From JAITWN01 sp964437335 (GTDB taxonomy: Bacteria > Pseudomonadota > Gammaproteobacteria > SZUA-140): a stretch of 64,000 nt of DNA. The position numbers and the translations under genes were made by a program. Shown piece after piece: positions 1 to 8,582 of this stretch; positions within the stretch are counted from its first letter, which is position 1; the number at the start of each line of letters is the position of its first letter. Under the pieces are notes generated by a model, which saw only the letters and a program-made list of their open reading frames with translations, did no database searches and was not told the origin of the DNA. Location of the stretch: assembly GCA_964437335.1 (NCBI GenBank), contig CAYTGL010000001.1, positions 62,001-126,000 on the forward strand. The letters run 5' to 3'.

Positions 1-1725
1 GTCAAGGAACTGCTCGAAAACAGCCTCGATGCCGGCGCGACCGAGATCGCGATCGATATCGAACAGGGCGGCCTGCGCCTGATCCGCGTCCGCGACGATG
101 GCTGCGGCATTCATCACGACGACCTCGGTCTCGCCCTGAGCCGGCACGCGACCAGCAAGCTCAGGACGGCCGAAGAACTCGGCAGCATCCGCACGCTCGG
201 CTTCCGCGGCGAGGCGCTGCCGAGCATCGTATCGGTGGCGCGGCTCGTGCTGACATCGCGCACAAGCGAGGATCCACATGCGTGGCGCACCGAGGCCGGG
301 CTCGACGGCGCGGTCGGCGCGCCGGTTCCGGCCGCGCATCCGCCCGGCACGACGGTCGAAGTCCGCGACCTGTTTTTCAACATTCCGGCGCGGCGCAAGT
401 TCCTGCGCACCGAGCGCACCGAGTTCGGCCATATCGAAGAGATCTTCCGGCGTATCGCGCTCAGCCGTTTCGATGCCGGTTTCCTGCTCACGCACAATCA
501 GCGCGCGATCCACCAGCTCCGGCCGCTTCCCGCGCAGCGGGAACGCATACAGCGCATCGCGGACCTGTGTGGCGAGTTGTTCGCGGCGAATTGCCTGGAG
601 ATCAGACGGGAAGCGGGCGATTTGCGCTTGTTCGGCTGGATCGGACTGCCAACCGCGTCACGCGCCCAGACCGATCTCCAGTACTTCCATGTCAATGGGC
701 GTGTCGTGCGTGACCGCCTGGTCGCACACGCGATCCGCCGCGCCTACCAGGACGTGCTCTATCATGGACGGCATCCGGCCTATGTCCTGTATCTTGAGAT
801 CCCGCCCGGCGAGGTCGATGTCAACGTACATCCGACCAAGCACGAGGTGCGCTTCCGGGAGAGCCGGCGCATCCATGATTTCCTGTTCCGCACGATCCAT
901 GACGCGCTGGCGCGCAGTGGACCGGGCGCGGAAAGTATCGGCGACCCTGTCCGCATGCCGATCGTCAGTCCGGGCGGGTGTGACGAGTCGGCTCAGTCGA
1001 GTCCGGGAGTTCAGCGGGCAGGTGGTATTCAGCACGCGATGCCGCTCCCGCGTAATGACAGGGGCGTCGACTCGAGATTGCTCTACGCGACCTTGCAGGG
1101 CGCCGTCGCGAACGCCGTGCATGAAGACGCCGGAGACGACGTGCACCCGCTCGGGCGTGCGCTCGCACAGATCCACGGCGTCTATATTCTTGCCGAAAAC
1201 AGGCACGGACTGGTCCTGGTCGACATGCACGCGGCACACGAACGCATCGTCTACGAACGCATGAAACTCAGCCACCGCGATGGCGGAATCCGTTCACAAC
1301 CGCTGCTCGTACCGCTGACGATTCGCATGAGCCGCCGCGAGGTCGCGCTGGTCGAACAGCACCAGACGGTATTCGACGCGATCGGTCTCGAGGTCGCGTG
1401 CCTGTCCGACGACACCGTTGCGGTGCGCGCGGTGCCGAATCTGCTGTGCGAGTCCGATGTCGATACCCTGGTCAGGGACATCATCGCCGATCTCGGTGCC
1501 GACGGGGACAGCAGCCGCGCCGATGAACGGATCGACGAGATCCTCGCGACGATGGCCTGTCACGGTTCGGTACGGGCAAATCGCCGTCTCACGCTGCCGG
1601 AAATGGATGCGCTGCTTCGTGACATGGAGCGCACCGAACGCAGCGGGCAATGCAATCACGGCCGCCCGACCTGGGTGCAGCTCGACATGCAGGCGCTGGA
1701 TCGGTTGTTTTTGCGCGGGCGATAA
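1..1725 (+). CDS. mutL: DNA mismatch repair protein MutL (5' end cut by window)
   Basis: MutL couples mismatch recognition by MutS to strand incision. The reading frame is open from base 1, so roughly the first 30 residues lie outside the window. The N-terminal GHKL ATPase motifs are visible: ELLENSLDAGAT at once, DDGCGI near base 100 and GFRGEAL near base 200. The C-terminal domain carries DMHAAHERIVYE (about bases 1223-1258), ACHGSVRANRRL and CNHGRPT, which correspond to the metal-binding motifs of MutL proteins with endonuclease activity, so this is probably the MutH-independent type. The usual DQHA reads DMHA. In many gammaproteobacteria miaA-hfq-hflX follow directly; here they are 54 kb away. 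Confidence 0.96.
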   Translation, partial: VKELLENSLDAGATEIAIDIEQGGLRLIRVRDDGCGIHHDDLGLALSRHATSKLRTAEELGSIRTLGFRGEALPSIVSVARLVLTSRTSEDPHAWRTEAGLDGAVGAPVPAAHPPGTTVEVRDLFFNIPARRKFLRTERTEFGHIEEIFRRIALSRFDAGFLLTHNQRAIHQLRPLPAQRERIQRIADLCGELFAANCLEIRREAGDLRLFGWIGLPTASRAQTDLQYFHVNGRVVRDRLVAHAIRRAYQDVLYHGRHPAYVLYLEIPPGEVDVNVHPTKHEVRFRESRRIHDFLFRTIHDALARSGPGAESIGDPVRMPIVSPGGCDESAQSSPGVQRAGGIQHAMPLPRNDRGVDSRLLYATLQGAVANAVHEDAGDDVHPLGRALAQIHGVYILAENRHGLVLVDMHAAHERIVYERMKLSHRDGGIRSQPLLVPLTIRMSRREVALVEQHQTVFDAIGLEVACLSDDTVAVRAVPNLLCESDVDTLVRDIIADLGADGDSSRADERIDEILATMACHGSVRANRRLTLPEMDALLRDMERTERSGQCNHGRPTWVQLDMQALDRLFLRGR

Positions 1726-1732
1726 TCCTTAA

Positions 1733-1760
1733 GGGTCAGACCCCTACGGGGTCTGACCCC
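1733..1760. repeat. GGGGTCAGACCCC-type palindrome after mutL
   Basis: Twelve-base arms, GGGTCAGACCCC and GGGGTCTGACCC, pair perfectly around a three-base loop, eight bases after the mutL stop. The same core recurs in diverged form at 56114-56141 and in the long inverted repeat before miaA. The GGGGTCAGA core resembles short palindromes mobilised by REP-associated tyrosine transposases (RAYT). No such transposase gene is in the window. Confidence 0.75.
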
Positions 1761-1762
1761 AT

Positions 1763-1796
1763 GGATCAACGACTCTGGTGCCTTGATCCTTTTCTA
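1763..1796 (+). terminator. probable rho-independent terminator of mutL
   Basis: GGATCAA and TTGATCC form a seven-base-pair stem around a 13-base loop, followed by TTTTCTAATTTTTT. The position fits the end of mutL. The sequence beyond it to about 1900 is markedly AT-rich compared with mutL. Confidence 0.5.
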
Positions 1797-1972
1797 ATTT
1801 TTTATATCAATTAATTCATGTAGATAATTAGATAATACTGAGTAGCTCACTTCACAAGTTAATCATTATGTTGTAATCGTAATATATATGTGATAACGTG
1901 TGCCTGCGAGTTTGCGAATGGATTGCTGGACAAGGATGTCCTCTCTTTTCCGTCCTTGCCGGGTATGCGTAG

Positions 1973-2431
1973 ATGAGTTGCATCACTGAGATTACCGCTC
2001 TGCATGAGGTCCCGGGACGGGTCCGGTTTTTTGTTCCGCAGATCAAGTCGAGTCCGGCGAATGCTGCGACTCTCAAGGATTACCTGAAAAAGATTCCTGG
2101 CATCTTTCACGCGAAGACCTGCCCTCACTTGGGCACCCTGATCGTATATTTCGATACTGCTGAGGTCTCCAGGGCATCGTTGCATGACCACATTCACGAT
2201 TGCGAGCTTCCCGAAATGATTGTTGGCCCAACCCATGCGCCGGCACCAATACAAGTCAGGCACCGCATCTCAGTCAAGAGAACCCAGTCCGTCAATACAA
2301 GAACAAATTCCGGCTTGTTAATAGCACTGGTGAAGCAGGGCCTGCTCGCAAGCGGTGGAAATTACAGCGGTAGTCTCGGTCTCGGCATGACCGCACTCAG
2401 AACGCTGCTCGCCGTAGCTCGTGCCCACTGA
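1973..2431 (+). CDS. HMA_2-like domain protein
   Basis: This 152-residue protein begins with a ferredoxin-like heavy-metal-associated fold of the HMA_2 type: HEVPGRVRFFVP at residues 11-22, then a strand with GTLIVYFDTAEV near residue 55. The CxxC metal motif of classical HMA domains is missing. The same PGR(V/L/I)R signature occurs in the protein at 3632 and at the N-terminus of the ATPase at 4232, so all three probably form one module. The C-terminal part (residues 110-152) is a Gly/Leu-rich, weakly hydrophobic stretch. The function is inferred from context as an accessory to the P1B ATPase. No ligand can be named. Confidence 0.7.
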   Translation: MSCITEITALHEVPGRVRFFVPQIKSSPANAATLKDYLKKIPGIFHAKTCPHLGTLIVYFDTAEVSRASLHDHIHDCELPEMIVGPTHAPAPIQVRHRISVKRTQSVNTRTNSGLLIALVKQGLLASGGNYSGSLGLGMTALRTLLAVARAH

Positions 2432-2624
2432 GAGTATCAGAAAGATATCAAAGAAAGAGCTGTTGCGGCCTGATGAGGCCGCCGAGTTGCTCAATGTCAG
2501 TCGCTGGACCATCTACCGCTGGGTCAAGAAAGGCGAGCTTGAGGCGACCAAGATCAGTTCCGGCAGCCTGCGGATCTTCCGCCATTCAATCCAGAAAATA
2601 ATCGACGACAAGCGCACCGGATAA
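2421..2624 (+). CDS. excisionase/MerR-like helix-turn-helix protein
   Basis: A 67-residue protein consisting of a single winged HTH: LLRPDEAAELLNVSRWTIYRWVKKGEL at residues 14-40 followed by an R-rich wing (LRIFRHSIQKII). This is the HTH_17/excisionase fold, used both by phage Xis proteins and by small chromosomal regulators. It starts with GTG and overlaps the preceding HMA_2 gene by 11 bases, so it is probably translated from the same transcript. No integrase or att site lies nearby, so a regulatory role in the metal module is more likely than excision. The target is unknown. Confidence 0.75.
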   Translation: MPTESIRKISKKELLRPDEAAELLNVSRWTIYRWVKKGELEATKISSGSLRIFRHSIQKIIDDKRTG

Positions 2625-2771
2625 ACCTCGTGCCCGGCAGAATCTTAATGCCAGGTGCCTCCTGACTTTTTACAGGAATTCGAACGTGGCGACATTAGTT
2701 GTAGCATCCGTTGGCAGGCATTGGCAGATGCTATTGTTTCCCGGCTGGCAAAGGACTGATACTCAATAACC

Positions 2772-3086
2772 GTGAAGAAGGTGGTTGTATTCAGGGAATT
2801 CCATTTATCGACAAAGGAATTCTCCACCCGTCTTGACCGCTACCTGGTGCAGGCGGACCAGACATTCAAGACGTTTGATGGCGCAGTGAAATATGTCTGG
2901 AACGACCGCCGTGATCGCGTATCAATTCATTCGAGCCTGTTCACCGCAGATATCATGCATCTGGCCAGCAAGGGAGTACTGGTCGTGGTCATCCTGTCAG
3001 TAATCACGATCCCATTCAGGCGGCAGATCGAGAATCGAATCGATCATGCACTGACCGCAATATTTGAAACCAAAGGAGAAGTTTGA
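2772..3086 (+). CDS. small single-pass membrane protein, unknown
   Basis: Not recognised. The 104-residue product starts with GTG and has one membrane segment near residues 72-86 (GVLVVVILSVITIPF) between a basic N-terminal half and a short C-terminal tail. It is immediately followed, with overlapping stop and start regions, by the next small gene, and sits inside the same-strand run leading to the P1B ATPase. Its place there suggests a membrane accessory protein, but nothing in the sequence shows a binding site. Confidence 0.6.
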   Translation: MKKVVVFREFHLSTKEFSTRLDRYLVQADQTFKTFDGAVKYVWNDRRDRVSIHSSLFTADIMHLASKGVLVVVILSVITIPFRRQIENRIDHALTAIFETKGEV

Positions 3087-3088
3087 AC

Positions 3089-3373
3089 ATGTTAATTCAT
3101 CCTGCATTCTGGATCGGCGCCGCCGTGGTTGTGGCTTATGAATTCTGGCCACAGATCAGCAAGGCAACGCGTCCGACGGGCGTCAAGTTACTTAAGGCCG
3201 GTATCGCGACCGGAGAAAATATCAGGAAATCGGTCAGTAGGGCCAAGGAAGGACTTGATGACCTGATGGCCGAGGTGAAGAGCGAGGAAGCGCACGAGCA
3301 TCATGATGAAGTCCCGGAGCACAAGAGCATCACGAAGAAGCACGGCAAGGTGAACAAACATGACGCCAACTAG
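3089..3373 (+). CDS. DUF5132-like small membrane-associated protein
   Basis: Ninety-four residues: an N-terminal hydrophobic segment (FWIGAAVVVAYEF), then an amphipathic helix ending in GLDDLMAEVKSEE, then a polar His-containing tail (EAHEHHDEVPEH). The layout resembles small DUF5132-type proteins that accompany heavy-metal P-type ATPases; I cannot confirm the family without a profile search. The ATG at 3089 is preferred to the TTG six bases upstream because the GGAG at 3075 is correctly spaced only for the ATG. It overlaps the following gene by 14 bases. Confidence 0.6.
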   Translation: MLIHPAFWIGAAVVVAYEFWPQISKATRPTGVKLLKAGIATGENIRKSVSRAKEGLDDLMAEVKSEEAHEHHDEVPEHKSITKKHGKVNKHDAN

Positions 3374-3635
3374 CGGCATGTCTCAAATGGTGGGCGGCAT
3401 GTTCGGGTCGGCAAACGGCGGCCTCGTCGTCGGGGTGTTCGTTCCGCTGCTGACCGGGGCGATGATTGCCAGCGCAGTAATATCGCTGATGCGTCACGAC
3501 CATTCGCGCCTGCTCACCACGCTGAGAAATCCGGATGAAACGGCCGCGGGGAGGACGCTTGAAGAACTCCTTGCGGAAAAGGAACACCTTGAAGACCTGA
3601 TCGCGGAAGCCGCGGCCAAGCAAAGCAAGAAATGA
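3360..3635 (+). CDS. small membrane protein of the ATPase module, unknown
   Basis: Ninety-one residues with a Gly-rich N-terminus, one hydrophobic helix (GGLVVGVFVPLLTGAMIASAVISL, about residues 20-43) and a charged C-terminal helix (RTLEELLAEKEHLEDLIAEAAAK) likely to form a coiled coil. AAGGTGAACAAAC precedes the ATG. The gene overlaps its neighbour on each side (14 bases upstream, ATGA downstream), which is typical of a coupled operon. No family recognised. Confidence 0.6.
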   Translation: MTPTSGMSQMVGGMFGSANGGLVVGVFVPLLTGAMIASAVISLMRHDHSRLLTTLRNPDETAAGRTLEELLAEKEHLEDLIAEAAAKQSKK

Positions 3636-4174
3636 TACGGGCGGCAGTACTGCATCGACTCCCGGGGCGCCTTCGTATCCGCGGAGATGCGCTATGCGGT
3701 CAGGATGCCGCGCTGCGCGCTATCGAGCAGGAACTGTCGGCCTTTGCCGGCGTTATGAAAGTGACTGGCAACAATGTCACGGGCAGCGTACTGATCGAAT
3801 ATGATGCCGATGTCCTGTCGGATGGACAATTGCTCGTTCGCTTGCGACAAACTCTCGATTTCACCACTGAAGAATCCGCCACAGATAGCAGCGATCCCGT
3901 GGGCGACGCTCCGGTGAGCGATTCACCAAAGGTCGCTGCTGTGATCCAGTCGCCGTTCGATCGCGTTGACGAAATGCTGAAAGAGCTTAGCGATGGCTTT
4001 CTCGACCTGCGTTATTCGGTTCCGGTGGTCTTTATCGTGCTCGGCACCTGGAAGGTATTGATGTCGTCGTCACCACCCGGCATCCCCTGGTACATGTATT
4101 ACTGGATGTCCTATCGCCTGTTCGCGAATAACCGTACCTCGGAGAAGCTGAGTAGTTACCAGAAACCAGTTTGA
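3632..4174 (+). CDS. HMA_2-like domain protein with C-terminal hydrophobic region
   Basis: This 180-residue protein opens with VLHRLPGRLRIRGDAL and a strand GSVLIEYDADVLSDGQ, matching an HMA_2-type fold without CxxC. A low-complexity acidic linker (residues 84-110) leads to a hydrophobic region near residues 128-145 (YSVPVVFIVLGTWKVLM) and an aromatic segment WYMYYWMSYRLF. It is coupled to the previous gene by ATGA overlap and lies 57 bases before the ATPase. It probably presents a metal or contacts the ATPase at the membrane; this is inference from domain and order. Confidence 0.7.
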   Translation: MIRAAVLHRLPGRLRIRGDALCGQDAALRAIEQELSAFAGVMKVTGNNVTGSVLIEYDADVLSDGQLLVRLRQTLDFTTEESATDSSDPVGDAPVSDSPKVAAVIQSPFDRVDEMLKELSDGFLDLRYSVPVVFIVLGTWKVLMSSSPPGIPWYMYYWMSYRLFANNRTSEKLSSYQKPV

Positions 4175-4231
4175 TCTGATTATCCACCCGGCGTTGCCGA
4201 CGCGAGCCGGCACCCAAGACAGGGGACCCAG

Positions 4232-6535
4232 ATGTCATCGCGAGCAATACATGATCTATCCGATCCATTGATAAAGGACGCAGGCAAATCGGCCTCTCCC
4301 CAGCCGCGATCCCGGCGAGATCTTGCCTCCTGGCCGAAGCATCGGCTGCAATATCGCGTCCTCCACTTCACCCCAGGACGAATACGATTTTTCATCCCGC
4401 TGATCGAAGATAATCACGAGCTCTCCGCGTGCTTCGAACACGCATATCACGGCGTCGACGGTGTTGAACACGTCAGTGCGAATCCGGTCACCGGGACACT
4501 GCTGATCCAGTACAACCCCGCCACGACGAACCTGGCGTTTGTCGTCCATCATCTGCTTGTCGCGCAGGACCAGGACGACTTCAACGCGGCGGCGGGTGAG
4601 AGCTACTGCGCCGGACCGATCTGCGTCCACTGTCACAGCGCCGCCCATGCGGAGCACGAACCGTTCGACCTGAAGCGCAAGTTCATCGGCGTTATCGTGA
4701 CCGGCGTGATTCTCGGCATCGTCGGCTTTCAGGGCTATCTCGCGCGCTTCATCCCCGGTCTCGCGAAGCTGCCCGGCCTGTGGATCGCGTCGGGCACGGC
4801 GCTGGTCGCGGGCATCCCGGTATTCCGCGAAGGCTGGGAAACGATGCGCGAGGAAAAACGCCTGAACCTCGATTTCCTCGTTGCGATGGCCGGCATTGCG
4901 TCGATCGCCGCCCGCCAGGGCGTCGCGGCCCTCGAGGTCGTCTGGCTGATGAACTGCGGTACGCTGCTCGAGCATTATACGGCCGACCGTTCTCGCCGGG
5001 CCATCCGCGACCTGCTGTCCGTCGATGACGACTACGCGTGGCTCATCAAGGATGGCGTCACGATCCAGGTGCCGCTGGACAAGGTTGAGACCGGCGACGT
5101 CATTGCGATCCACACCGGAGAAAAGATTCTCGTCGACGGCGAGATCATCTGGGGCGACGCCGCGGTCAACCAGGCGCCGATCAACGGCGAATCGGTCCCG
5201 GCGGAGAAAAAGTCCGGCGACACGGTCTTTGCCGGCACGATGGTCGAGAACGGCCTGGTCCATGTGCGCGCGGACAAGGTCGGCGATGCGACCTATCTGG
5301 CTCGGGTGTTGCACATGGTCGAGGAATCGCTCGAACAGCGCGCGCCTATTCAGCGCGTCTCGGACACCTTCGCGACCTGGTTCGTGCCGTCCGCGGTCAT
5401 CGCCGCGCTGCTGGTGCTGCTGTTCACGCGCAATTTCATGCGCGGCCTCACGGTGCTGGTGGTCTCCTGCCCATGTGCTGCCGCGATCGCGACGCCGACC
5501 GCGATTTCGGCCGCGATTGGCAACAGTGCGAAGCGCAACATGCTGATCAAGGGCGGGGCCTATGTCGAACAGGCGAGTCGAATAGACACCCTGTGCCTCG
5601 ACAAGACCGGGACGCTGACCGAGGGACGGCCGCGGGTCGTCAGCATCCTGACTGTCGATGGCGGCTTGTACAGCCAGGACGACCTGATCGCACTCGCCGC
5701 GTCGGCCGAGATGCGCAGCTCACACCCGCTTGCGCATGCGCTGCTCCATGAGGCTGAGGCACGCAAGGCCAAACTGATCGAACCCGTCCATTTCGATCTG
5801 CATACCGGCAGCGGCCTCGCGGCGCAGCTGCAGGACGACCGGCGCGTGCTGGTCGGCAGCCGGCGTCTGATGGCGGCCCATGATATTGACGCCGACGGCG
5901 TCGATAGTGAGGCCGAACGCATGCGCCAGGATGGTGAAACGCTGCTCTATGTCGCGATCGATGGTGCGCTCGGCGGGCTGATCGGCATCCTCGACACGCC
6001 GCGTCTCGAGGCCGTTTCGGTGATCCATGACCTGAAGCGTCAGGGCATCGAGATCCACCTGCTGACCGGTGATCACCGCCAGACTGCCGAGGCGATCTGC
6101 CGCAAGGTCGGTATCGATAATTATCGCTACGATATGTTACCCGAGGACAAGTCGAACTACATCCAGGCGCTCCGAGACCAGGGCCGGGTAGTCGCGATGG
6201 TCGGCGACGGCGTCAACGATACGCTCGCGCTCGCGACATCGGATCTCGGCATCGCAATGGGCGCCGGCGGCTCAGATGTCGCCGTCGAGACCGCCGATAT
6301 CGCGCTGAAGGCCGATGACCTGACCCGGCTGCCGGAACTGCGCAAGCTGAGCACTAAAACCATGTCGATCATCTGGCAGAACTACGGCTTCTCGATGGGC
6401 ATGAATGCGCTCGGTATCATTCTAGGCGCGACCGGTCGCATGGGACCGCTTGGAGCTGGCCTACTCCACGTCGCGAACAGCCTCGGCGTGATTCTAAACT
6501 CGACGCGCATCCTGTTCCTCAAGGACCGCAAATGA
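4232..6535 (+). CDS. P1B-type heavy-metal translocating ATPase with N-terminal HMA_2 domain
   Basis: A 767-residue P-type ATPase. Residues about 38-95 form an HMA_2-like domain (HFTPGRIRFFIPL) with no CxxC. A Cys/His cluster, YCAGPICVHCHSAAHAEH, lies near residues 128-145, just before the membrane domain. The CPC membrane motif is in VVSCPCAAAIATP (about 411-420), the phosphorylated aspartate in DKTGTLT (about 457), the HP motif in SSHPLAHAL and the hinge in GDGVNDTLAL (about 658). The last helix reads HVANSLGVILNS and lacks the DxG of typical Zn/Cd pumps, so the substrate is undecided. A GGGGA ribosome site precedes the ATG. It is the main transporter of the module starting at 1973. Confidence 0.93.
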   Translation: MSSRAIHDLSDPLIKDAGKSASPQPRSRRDLASWPKHRLQYRVLHFTPGRIRFFIPLIEDNHELSACFEHAYHGVDGVEHVSANPVTGTLLIQYNPATTNLAFVVHHLLVAQDQDDFNAAAGESYCAGPICVHCHSAAHAEHEPFDLKRKFIGVIVTGVILGIVGFQGYLARFIPGLAKLPGLWIASGTALVAGIPVFREGWETMREEKRLNLDFLVAMAGIASIAARQGVAALEVVWLMNCGTLLEHYTADRSRRAIRDLLSVDDDYAWLIKDGVTIQVPLDKVETGDVIAIHTGEKILVDGEIIWGDAAVNQAPINGESVPAEKKSGDTVFAGTMVENGLVHVRADKVGDATYLARVLHMVEESLEQRAPIQRVSDTFATWFVPSAVIAALLVLLFTRNFMRGLTVLVVSCPCAAAIATPTAISAAIGNSAKRNMLIKGGAYVEQASRIDTLCLDKTGTLTEGRPRVVSILTVDGGLYSQDDLIALAASAEMRSSHPLAHALLHEAEARKAKLIEPVHFDLHTGSGLAAQLQDDRRVLVGSRRLMAAHDIDADGVDSEAERMRQDGETLLYVAIDGALGGLIGILDTPRLEAVSVIHDLKRQGIEIHLLTGDHRQTAEAICRKVGIDNYRYDMLPEDKSNYIQALRDQGRVVAMVGDGVNDTLALATSDLGIAMGAGGSDVAVETADIALKADDLTRLPELRKLSTKTMSIIWQNYGFSMGMNALGIILGATGRMGPLGAGLLHVANSLGVILNSTRILFLKDRK

Positions 6536-6579
6536 CGGAGTTCACTCGTCTTTTATATTGGTAACACAGGAAGTGATCG

Positions 6580-7515
6580 ATGAATGCGCAATGGGCGATC
6601 GAAGTTGACGATATCTATTTCGATTATGAGGATGGTCACCAGGTATTGAAGGGATTGAGCTGTACAATCGCTCACAACGAGAAGGTTGCGCTGATAGGCG
6701 CCAACGGCTGCGGCAAATCGACCTTCATGCATCACCTCAACGGGGTCGAGAAACCGTCGAGCGGCCGTATAGTCATCGATGGTCTCGAGATCAACCGGCA
6801 TAACCTCATCGCAATCCGGCGCAAGGTCGGTATTGTGTTTCAGGACCCGGACGACCAGCTGTTCTGCCCGACCGTCACCGATGACGTGGCGTTTGGCCCG
6901 CTGAATCTCGGCCTTTCGATGGACGACATCCAGCTACGTGTCTCCACCGCGCTGGCGCTGACCGGACTGACGGGCTATGAGCAGCGTTCCTCGTTTCATC
7001 TCTCTTTCGGCGAACGCAAGCGTCTGGCGCTCGCGACGGTGCTCTCTTATCAGCCCGACATACTCGTTTTCGACGAACCGTCGACCAACATGGATCCGCT
7101 CAATCGCCGCAGACTTATCGAGTGGATGCAGTCCTTCGACAAGACCGTGCTGCTGTGTACCCATGACATGGACTTCGTGCTTGAAGTTTGTGACCGCTGC
7201 CTGTTGCTCGCCGACGGCAAGATCATTGCCGACGGCCCGACCTCGGAGATCCTCTACGATCGCGCATTGCTGGAGGCCAATCACCTTGAGGAACCGCTTG
7301 TGCTGCGCACCCACAGCATGCTGGTATCGAGGCTCGCGCAGGATACGATCTCAGAGGATAATCGTGTCATTATCGGCGATTTCCTCCACCATCACCTGCA
7401 TGACCACGATACCCTCAGGCACAGCCACCCCCACCCCCACGATCATCACCACGAACATCCCCATGAGGGAGAGCATGAGCTCGCGAAAGGTGTGCCAAGC
7501 CTGGGAAAGCTGTAA
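6580..7515 (+). CDS. CbiO/NikO-type ABC ATPase with histidine-rich tail
   Basis: A 311-residue ATP-binding protein of the energy-coupling-factor type. Walker A is GANGCGKST (about residues 37-45), the Q-loop FQDPDDQLF (about 86), the signature LSFGERKRLALA (about 141), Walker B ILVFDEPST (about 161) and the switch histidine lies in LLCTHDMDF. FQDPDDQ is typical of Co/Ni ECF ATPases. Residues about 270-299 contain 15 histidines in 30 positions, a likely metal buffer. No CbiM, CbiQ or CbiN permease gene is present in the window, so the ATPase is orphaned here. AGGAAG precedes the ATG. It lies eight bases before the CDF gene. Confidence 0.88.
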   Translation: MNAQWAIEVDDIYFDYEDGHQVLKGLSCTIAHNEKVALIGANGCGKSTFMHHLNGVEKPSSGRIVIDGLEINRHNLIAIRRKVGIVFQDPDDQLFCPTVTDDVAFGPLNLGLSMDDIQLRVSTALALTGLTGYEQRSSFHLSFGERKRLALATVLSYQPDILVFDEPSTNMDPLNRRRLIEWMQSFDKTVLLCTHDMDFVLEVCDRCLLLADGKIIADGPTSEILYDRALLEANHLEEPLVLRTHSMLVSRLAQDTISEDNRVIIGDFLHHHLHDHDTLRHSHPHPHDHHHEHPHEGEHELAKGVPSLGKL

Positions 7516-7522
7516 TTCGAGC

Positions 7523-8524
7523 ATGGCTGAACATAGGCACGCGGTCGAGCAGAAGAATATGGGTGGCCATACCCACGGTGTGATTGATCCCTCGCTGTTC
7601 AGCACAGAGCGAGGTATCAGGGCGGTCAAGGTCTCGTTGGTAGTGCTGATGGTGACGGCCTTGCTACAGGTGGTCGTCGTGTATTTCACCGGCAGCGTCG
7701 CACTGCTTGCCGATACCATCCATAACTTCGGCGACGCGCTGACTGCCATCCCTTTGTGGATCGCATTTCGCCTCGGCGGTAGGAAACCCGATCGCCGCTA
7801 TACCTATGGTTACGGACGCGCGGAGGATCTCGCCGGCGCCGTCATCGTTCTGATGATCGCGCTCAGCGCGGTGTTCGTCGCATGGGAGTCGGTCAGACGC
7901 CTGTACGAGCCACAAGCAATCGAGTACTTGTGGGCGGTGGGGCTGGCCGCGATCATCGGCTTCATCGGCAACGAGATCGTCGCCCGCTATCGGATCAGCG
8001 TCGGCAAGGCAATCGGCAGCGCCGCGCTCATTGCCGATGGTTATCATGCCCGTGCCGACGGCCTCACCAGCCTCGCCGTGCTCGCGGGTGCGATCGGTGT
8101 CTGGCTGGGGTTCACGCTGGCCGACCCACTGATTGGCCTCGTCATCACCATCGTTATCCTGAGGATCGCATGGCGCTCCGGACGCGAGGTCTTCTCACGG
8201 ATGCTGGACGGCGTGGACCCGGCCGTTGTCGACGAGATCGAGCACGCGACGGCGCATGTCCCCGGTGTCACCGCAGTTACCAATATCGCGGTCCGCTGGC
8301 TCGGCCACCGTATGCGCGCCGAGCTGTCGATCGCGGTCGATCCGGGGCTGACGGTCGTAGCGGGTCACGCGATCGCCTCGACAGTGAATCATGAATTGCT
8401 GCACCACCTGCCGTATCTGTCCAGCGCCGTCATCCACGTCGACCCGGCCGACACGGCGGCTGGCCACCACCGCATCAGCGATCACGCCCACGACGACCTC
8501 GCACCCCATACTCACGCCGGATAA
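7523..8524 (+). CDS. cation diffusion facilitator (CDF) family metal exporter
   Basis: A 333-residue CDF protein that exchanges cytoplasmic divalent metal for protons. Five to six membrane helices are visible from residue 33. The transport-site motifs are LLADTIHNFGDALTAIP in TM2 and ADGYHARADGLTS in TM5, as in ZitB/CzcD relatives. A cytoplasmic ferredoxin-like domain follows from about residue 230 (VPGVTAVTNIAVRWLGHRMRAELSI). Both ends are rich in histidine (MAEHRH, GGHTHG; GHHRISDHAHDDLAPHTHAG). The reading frame extends far upstream inside the CbiO-like gene; the ATG eight bases after that gene's stop is chosen because homology begins here. Confidence 0.92.
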   Translation: MAEHRHAVEQKNMGGHTHGVIDPSLFSTERGIRAVKVSLVVLMVTALLQVVVVYFTGSVALLADTIHNFGDALTAIPLWIAFRLGGRKPDRRYTYGYGRAEDLAGAVIVLMIALSAVFVAWESVRRLYEPQAIEYLWAVGLAAIIGFIGNEIVARYRISVGKAIGSAALIADGYHARADGLTSLAVLAGAIGVWLGFTLADPLIGLVITIVILRIAWRSGREVFSRMLDGVDPAVVDEIEHATAHVPGVTAVTNIAVRWLGHRMRAELSIAVDPGLTVVAGHAIASTVNHELLHHLPYLSSAVIHVDPADTAAGHHRISDHAHDDLAPHTHAG

Positions 8525-8582
8525 ATCACATAATCAATGGGTTAGCGCGTTTTACAATAGGATATCCGAGGAGTATATCGCT

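Noticed and set aside
2421..2624. Prophage or integrative element suggested by the excisionase-like protein
   Set aside because: No integrase, att duplication or phage structural gene in the neighbourhood.
6977..7522. N-terminal extension of the CDF protein
   Set aside because: It runs inside the CbiO-like gene in another frame and is Arg/Ser/Cys-rich without similarity.
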